Shown: piece by piece, positions 34,337 to 36,049 of the stretch
Layout: every line of letters begins with the position of its first letter
Numbering within the stretch: the stretch's first letter is position 1
From: Caldilineaceae bacterium
GTDB lineage: Bacteria > Chloroflexota > Anaerolineae > Caldilineales > Caldilineaceae
NCBI GenBank assembly: GCA_019637645.1
Contig: JAHBVH010000085.1
Span: forward strand, 1 to 36,049
DNA: 36,049 bases
Direction: 5' to 3'
Notes under the pieces: model-generated
Told to the model about the DNA's origin: nothing
The model's database searches: none
The model's input: the letters and a program-made list of their open reading frames with translations, nothing else
Position numbers and translations under genes: made by a program

Positions 34337-35878
34337 ATGCAAGCCTATCAAATTCATCCATTGCCTGCCCCGGCCCGTCGAATCCGGCGACAACCACGGT
34401 TGTCGCCACTCGATCTGATCGAGCCGCTGCTGTTGCTCTGCATGGCTCCATTGGCGCTGGCACCAGAGCGCTTTGCGCCTAATACGATTTTGCTAGGACT
34501 GAGTGTGCTGCTCATTCCGTATCTATTACGCTGGCTCTTTTATGGTGCGCCGAGCCGCTCGACTTTGGCTGATCTGCCACTATTCCTTCTCTTGGCGGTC
34601 GTTACGCCTATCTCGCTGTGGGTCACCCCCTATTTCTGGAGCCATGCTTGGCCGGAGTGGGTGCGGATGATGTGGGGCGGGGCGGTCTGTTTGGCCGTTA
34701 TGAACTGGGCATTGCCACTGTGGCAACAACCGCTGGCAACGCCAGCCGCCGCCTATCGTTTGCCACCGCGCCTCTGGTGGTTGACCTTTGCCTATCTATT
34801 CCTGGGCATCGGGTTGGGGGCGATTGGGCTACTCAATATGGACCTGGTCAACAAATTGCCCGTAATCGACCAGGTGGCTGCCCAGCTAAAGCAGGTACAG
34901 GTGGCTCAATTTGTGGTGGACGATAGTTTTAATCCCAATCGCGTGGCGGCTCTGTTGGTCATGTTTGCCCCGTTGCCACTAGCCTTTCTGCTTTCCTCCG
35001 GGCGTACCCAGCCGCCCGTGGCAACGGGGCAAACAGCCGCGTTACGTCCTGCCACACGGCGGCGTTCACCGCTGCTACGCCTGGCGCGGTTAGCCCTCCA
35101 AGGCGGGTGGCGACTGGTCAGCAAGGTGAGTTGGCTTTTGCTCTGGCTGGCCTTTGCGGGCGGCCTGCTCTTGACCCAATCGCGCGCTGGTCTCATTGCC
35201 ACCGCGGCTGGCGTATTGGTGGTGCTCCTGCTGACGCTGCGCCAACCTGCTGGGTGGCTACGGCTGGTGGGGGGCCTCTTTTTTTTGATGGTCGTGGTGG
35301 GGGTGAGCTATTCTGCCCTCTCGCTCCAACTGGATAATCGTTGGCTTACCAATTTCTTTCAGGATGCCTCTACCACGGTTGACAAAACTTCCGCAAAAAT
35401 GCTCAATACGGCCAGCCTCAGTGGCCGTGTCATCATCTGGCAACGAGCACTCAATGGCATTGCCGACCAGCCGTTGACTGGTATGGGGCTAGCTGCGTTT
35501 GACCAGCGGGCCTATGAGCCCTATCCCCTGGCGGGCTATATTCCTGGCGATATCCACCATGCCCATAATCTTTTTCTCCAGGTGGGGCTGGATCTGGGCG
35601 TACCTGGGCTGATTTTGTGGGTGGCGCTGGTCAGCTTGGCCCTTTCTTCCTTGGTCGCGCTCTATCGGGCCGTCCCGCCGGCTGGTCAATTATCCGTGTG
35701 GAGTGTGGCGCTGATTGGTTGTTTTGTGGCCTGTATCGTCTATAATTGTTTAGATGCCTTAACCTTAGGGGCACGCCCAGCGGTTGCCCTGTGGTTCTTA
35801 CTGGGCTTGGCGCTGAGCGCGCGTTCGTTGATTCCTGCCACTGAACCACTGGGGTCAGCGGAGAACGTTGCCTCCTAG
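34337..35878 (+). CDS. O-antigen ligase / Wzy-type polymerase family membrane protein
   Basis: A 513-residue polytopic protein with about ten to twelve hydrophobic helices and the Wzy_C/WaaL signature: a helix-flanked LTQSRAGLIATAAGVLVV, then a large extracytoplasmic loop with SLSGRVIIWQRALNGIADQPLTGMGLAAFDQRAY and HHAHNLFLQVGLDLGVPGLILW. The conserved Arg residues and His-Asn of the loop bind the polyprenyl-diphosphate glycan in this family. It either polymerises repeat units or ligates the finished chain to an acceptor; the sequence does not decide which. It follows the Wzz/BY-kinase by 54 nt, supporting a polymerase role. A weak purine-rich stretch (GAGAAAAAG) precedes the ATG. Confidence 0.9.
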   Translation: MQAYQIHPLPAPARRIRRQPRLSPLDLIEPLLLLCMAPLALAPERFAPNTILLGLSVLLIPYLLRWLFYGAPSRSTLADLPLFLLLAVVTPISLWVTPYFWSHAWPEWVRMMWGGAVCLAVMNWALPLWQQPLATPAAAYRLPPRLWWLTFAYLFLGIGLGAIGLLNMDLVNKLPVIDQVAAQLKQVQVAQFVVDDSFNPNRVAALLVMFAPLPLAFLLSSGRTQPPVATGQTAALRPATRRRSPLLRLARLALQGGWRLVSKVSWLLLWLAFAGGLLLTQSRAGLIATAAGVLVVLLLTLRQPAGWLRLVGGLFFLMVVVGVSYSALSLQLDNRWLTNFFQDASTTVDKTSAKMLNTASLSGRVIIWQRALNGIADQPLTGMGLAAFDQRAYEPYPLAGYIPGDIHHAHNLFLQVGLDLGVPGLILWVALVSLALSSLVALYRAVPPAGQLSVWSVALIGCFVACIVYNCLDALTLGARPAVALWFLLGLALSARSLIPATEPLGSAENVAS

Positions 35879-36049
35879 CCAAGCATTACACGATGATCGG
35901 ATAAGCTCTAGGGGTGCGTTAGTTAGCTTACGCAATAACTGTAGAGAATGTCCTAAAAACTTGTAAGTTTAATTGGTTTTCTGTAAGACATCATCTAAAT
36001 AGTCTATGATACGATAGGTACGAAGTTCGGGCCTGATCGCCGTCATCTT
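35879..36049. other. AT-rich tail region with hairpin and repeat fragment
   Basis: No gene is visible. TGCGT (35915-35919) pairs with ACGCA (35930-35934), with further AG/CT pairing, giving a hairpin just after the polymerase gene but without a T-tract. GTCCTAAAAACTTGTAAG at 35950-35967 repeats the motif at 29015-29032 (16/18), and TTACGCA recurs from 29084. This suggests fragments of one dispersed element. Confidence 0.45.

Overview
The window reads as a chromosomal segment of a Chloroflexota bacterium (probably class Chloroflexia; lower rank cannot be judged from sequence alone). The main pointers are two proteins with the YYY-motif membrane domain DUF2298 (Chlor_Arch_YYY), an Agl23/TIGR03663-like membrane protein beside them, secreted proteins with Thr/Pro-rich linkers, NHL and PD40 propellers, and a menaquinone gene (menA). 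Both of the first two families are known mainly from Chloroflexi and archaea. Coding DNA is GC-rich; the few long intergenic stretches are clearly AT-rich.

Region 1 (1-17772, + strand) is a tightly spaced run of six genes, gaps 16-60 nt, that looks like one operon. It encodes a 5'-truncated fusion of a GT39/PMT-like transporter-glycosyltransferase with DUF2298, a stand-alone DUF2298 protein, a divergent GT39-like membrane protein, an Agl23-like membrane protein fused to a six-repeat NHL propeller, a LysM-M23 endopeptidase-like exported protein, and a GT39-like membrane protein fused to two PA14-like domains and a second NHL propeller. I infer a cell-surface glycosylation or glycan-assembly system using lipid-linked sugars; its chemistry is not established.

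Region 2 (17775-19445, - strand) holds a coiled-coil PD-(D/E)XK-like protein and a PyrK-like FAD/[2Fe-2S] electron-transfer protein. Region 3 (19446-23345, +) is a DUF58-TgpA transglutaminase pair driven by a well-formed promoter. Region 4 holds an SRPBCC protein (-), then SRAP (YedK/HMCES), a helical-repeat protein and MenA (+), with a striking array of 13-bp palindromic repeats in front of SRAP. An aldo/keto reductase (-) and a tandem FKBP peptidyl-prolyl isomerase (+) follow, divergently arranged.

Region 5 (28824-29483) is a gene-free, AT-rich island with a near-perfect 66-nt inverted repeat and several small hairpins; it shares an 18-nt repeat with the end of the window. Region 6 (29484-35878, +) is the start of an exopolysaccharide locus: two secreted Thr/Pro-rich proteins (one with a DNRLRE-like domain and a PD40/TolB-like propeller), a fused Wzz/BY-kinase with a tyrosine cluster, and a Wzy/WaaL-type polymerase or ligase. 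No rRNA, tRNA, CRISPR array or intact transposase was seen.
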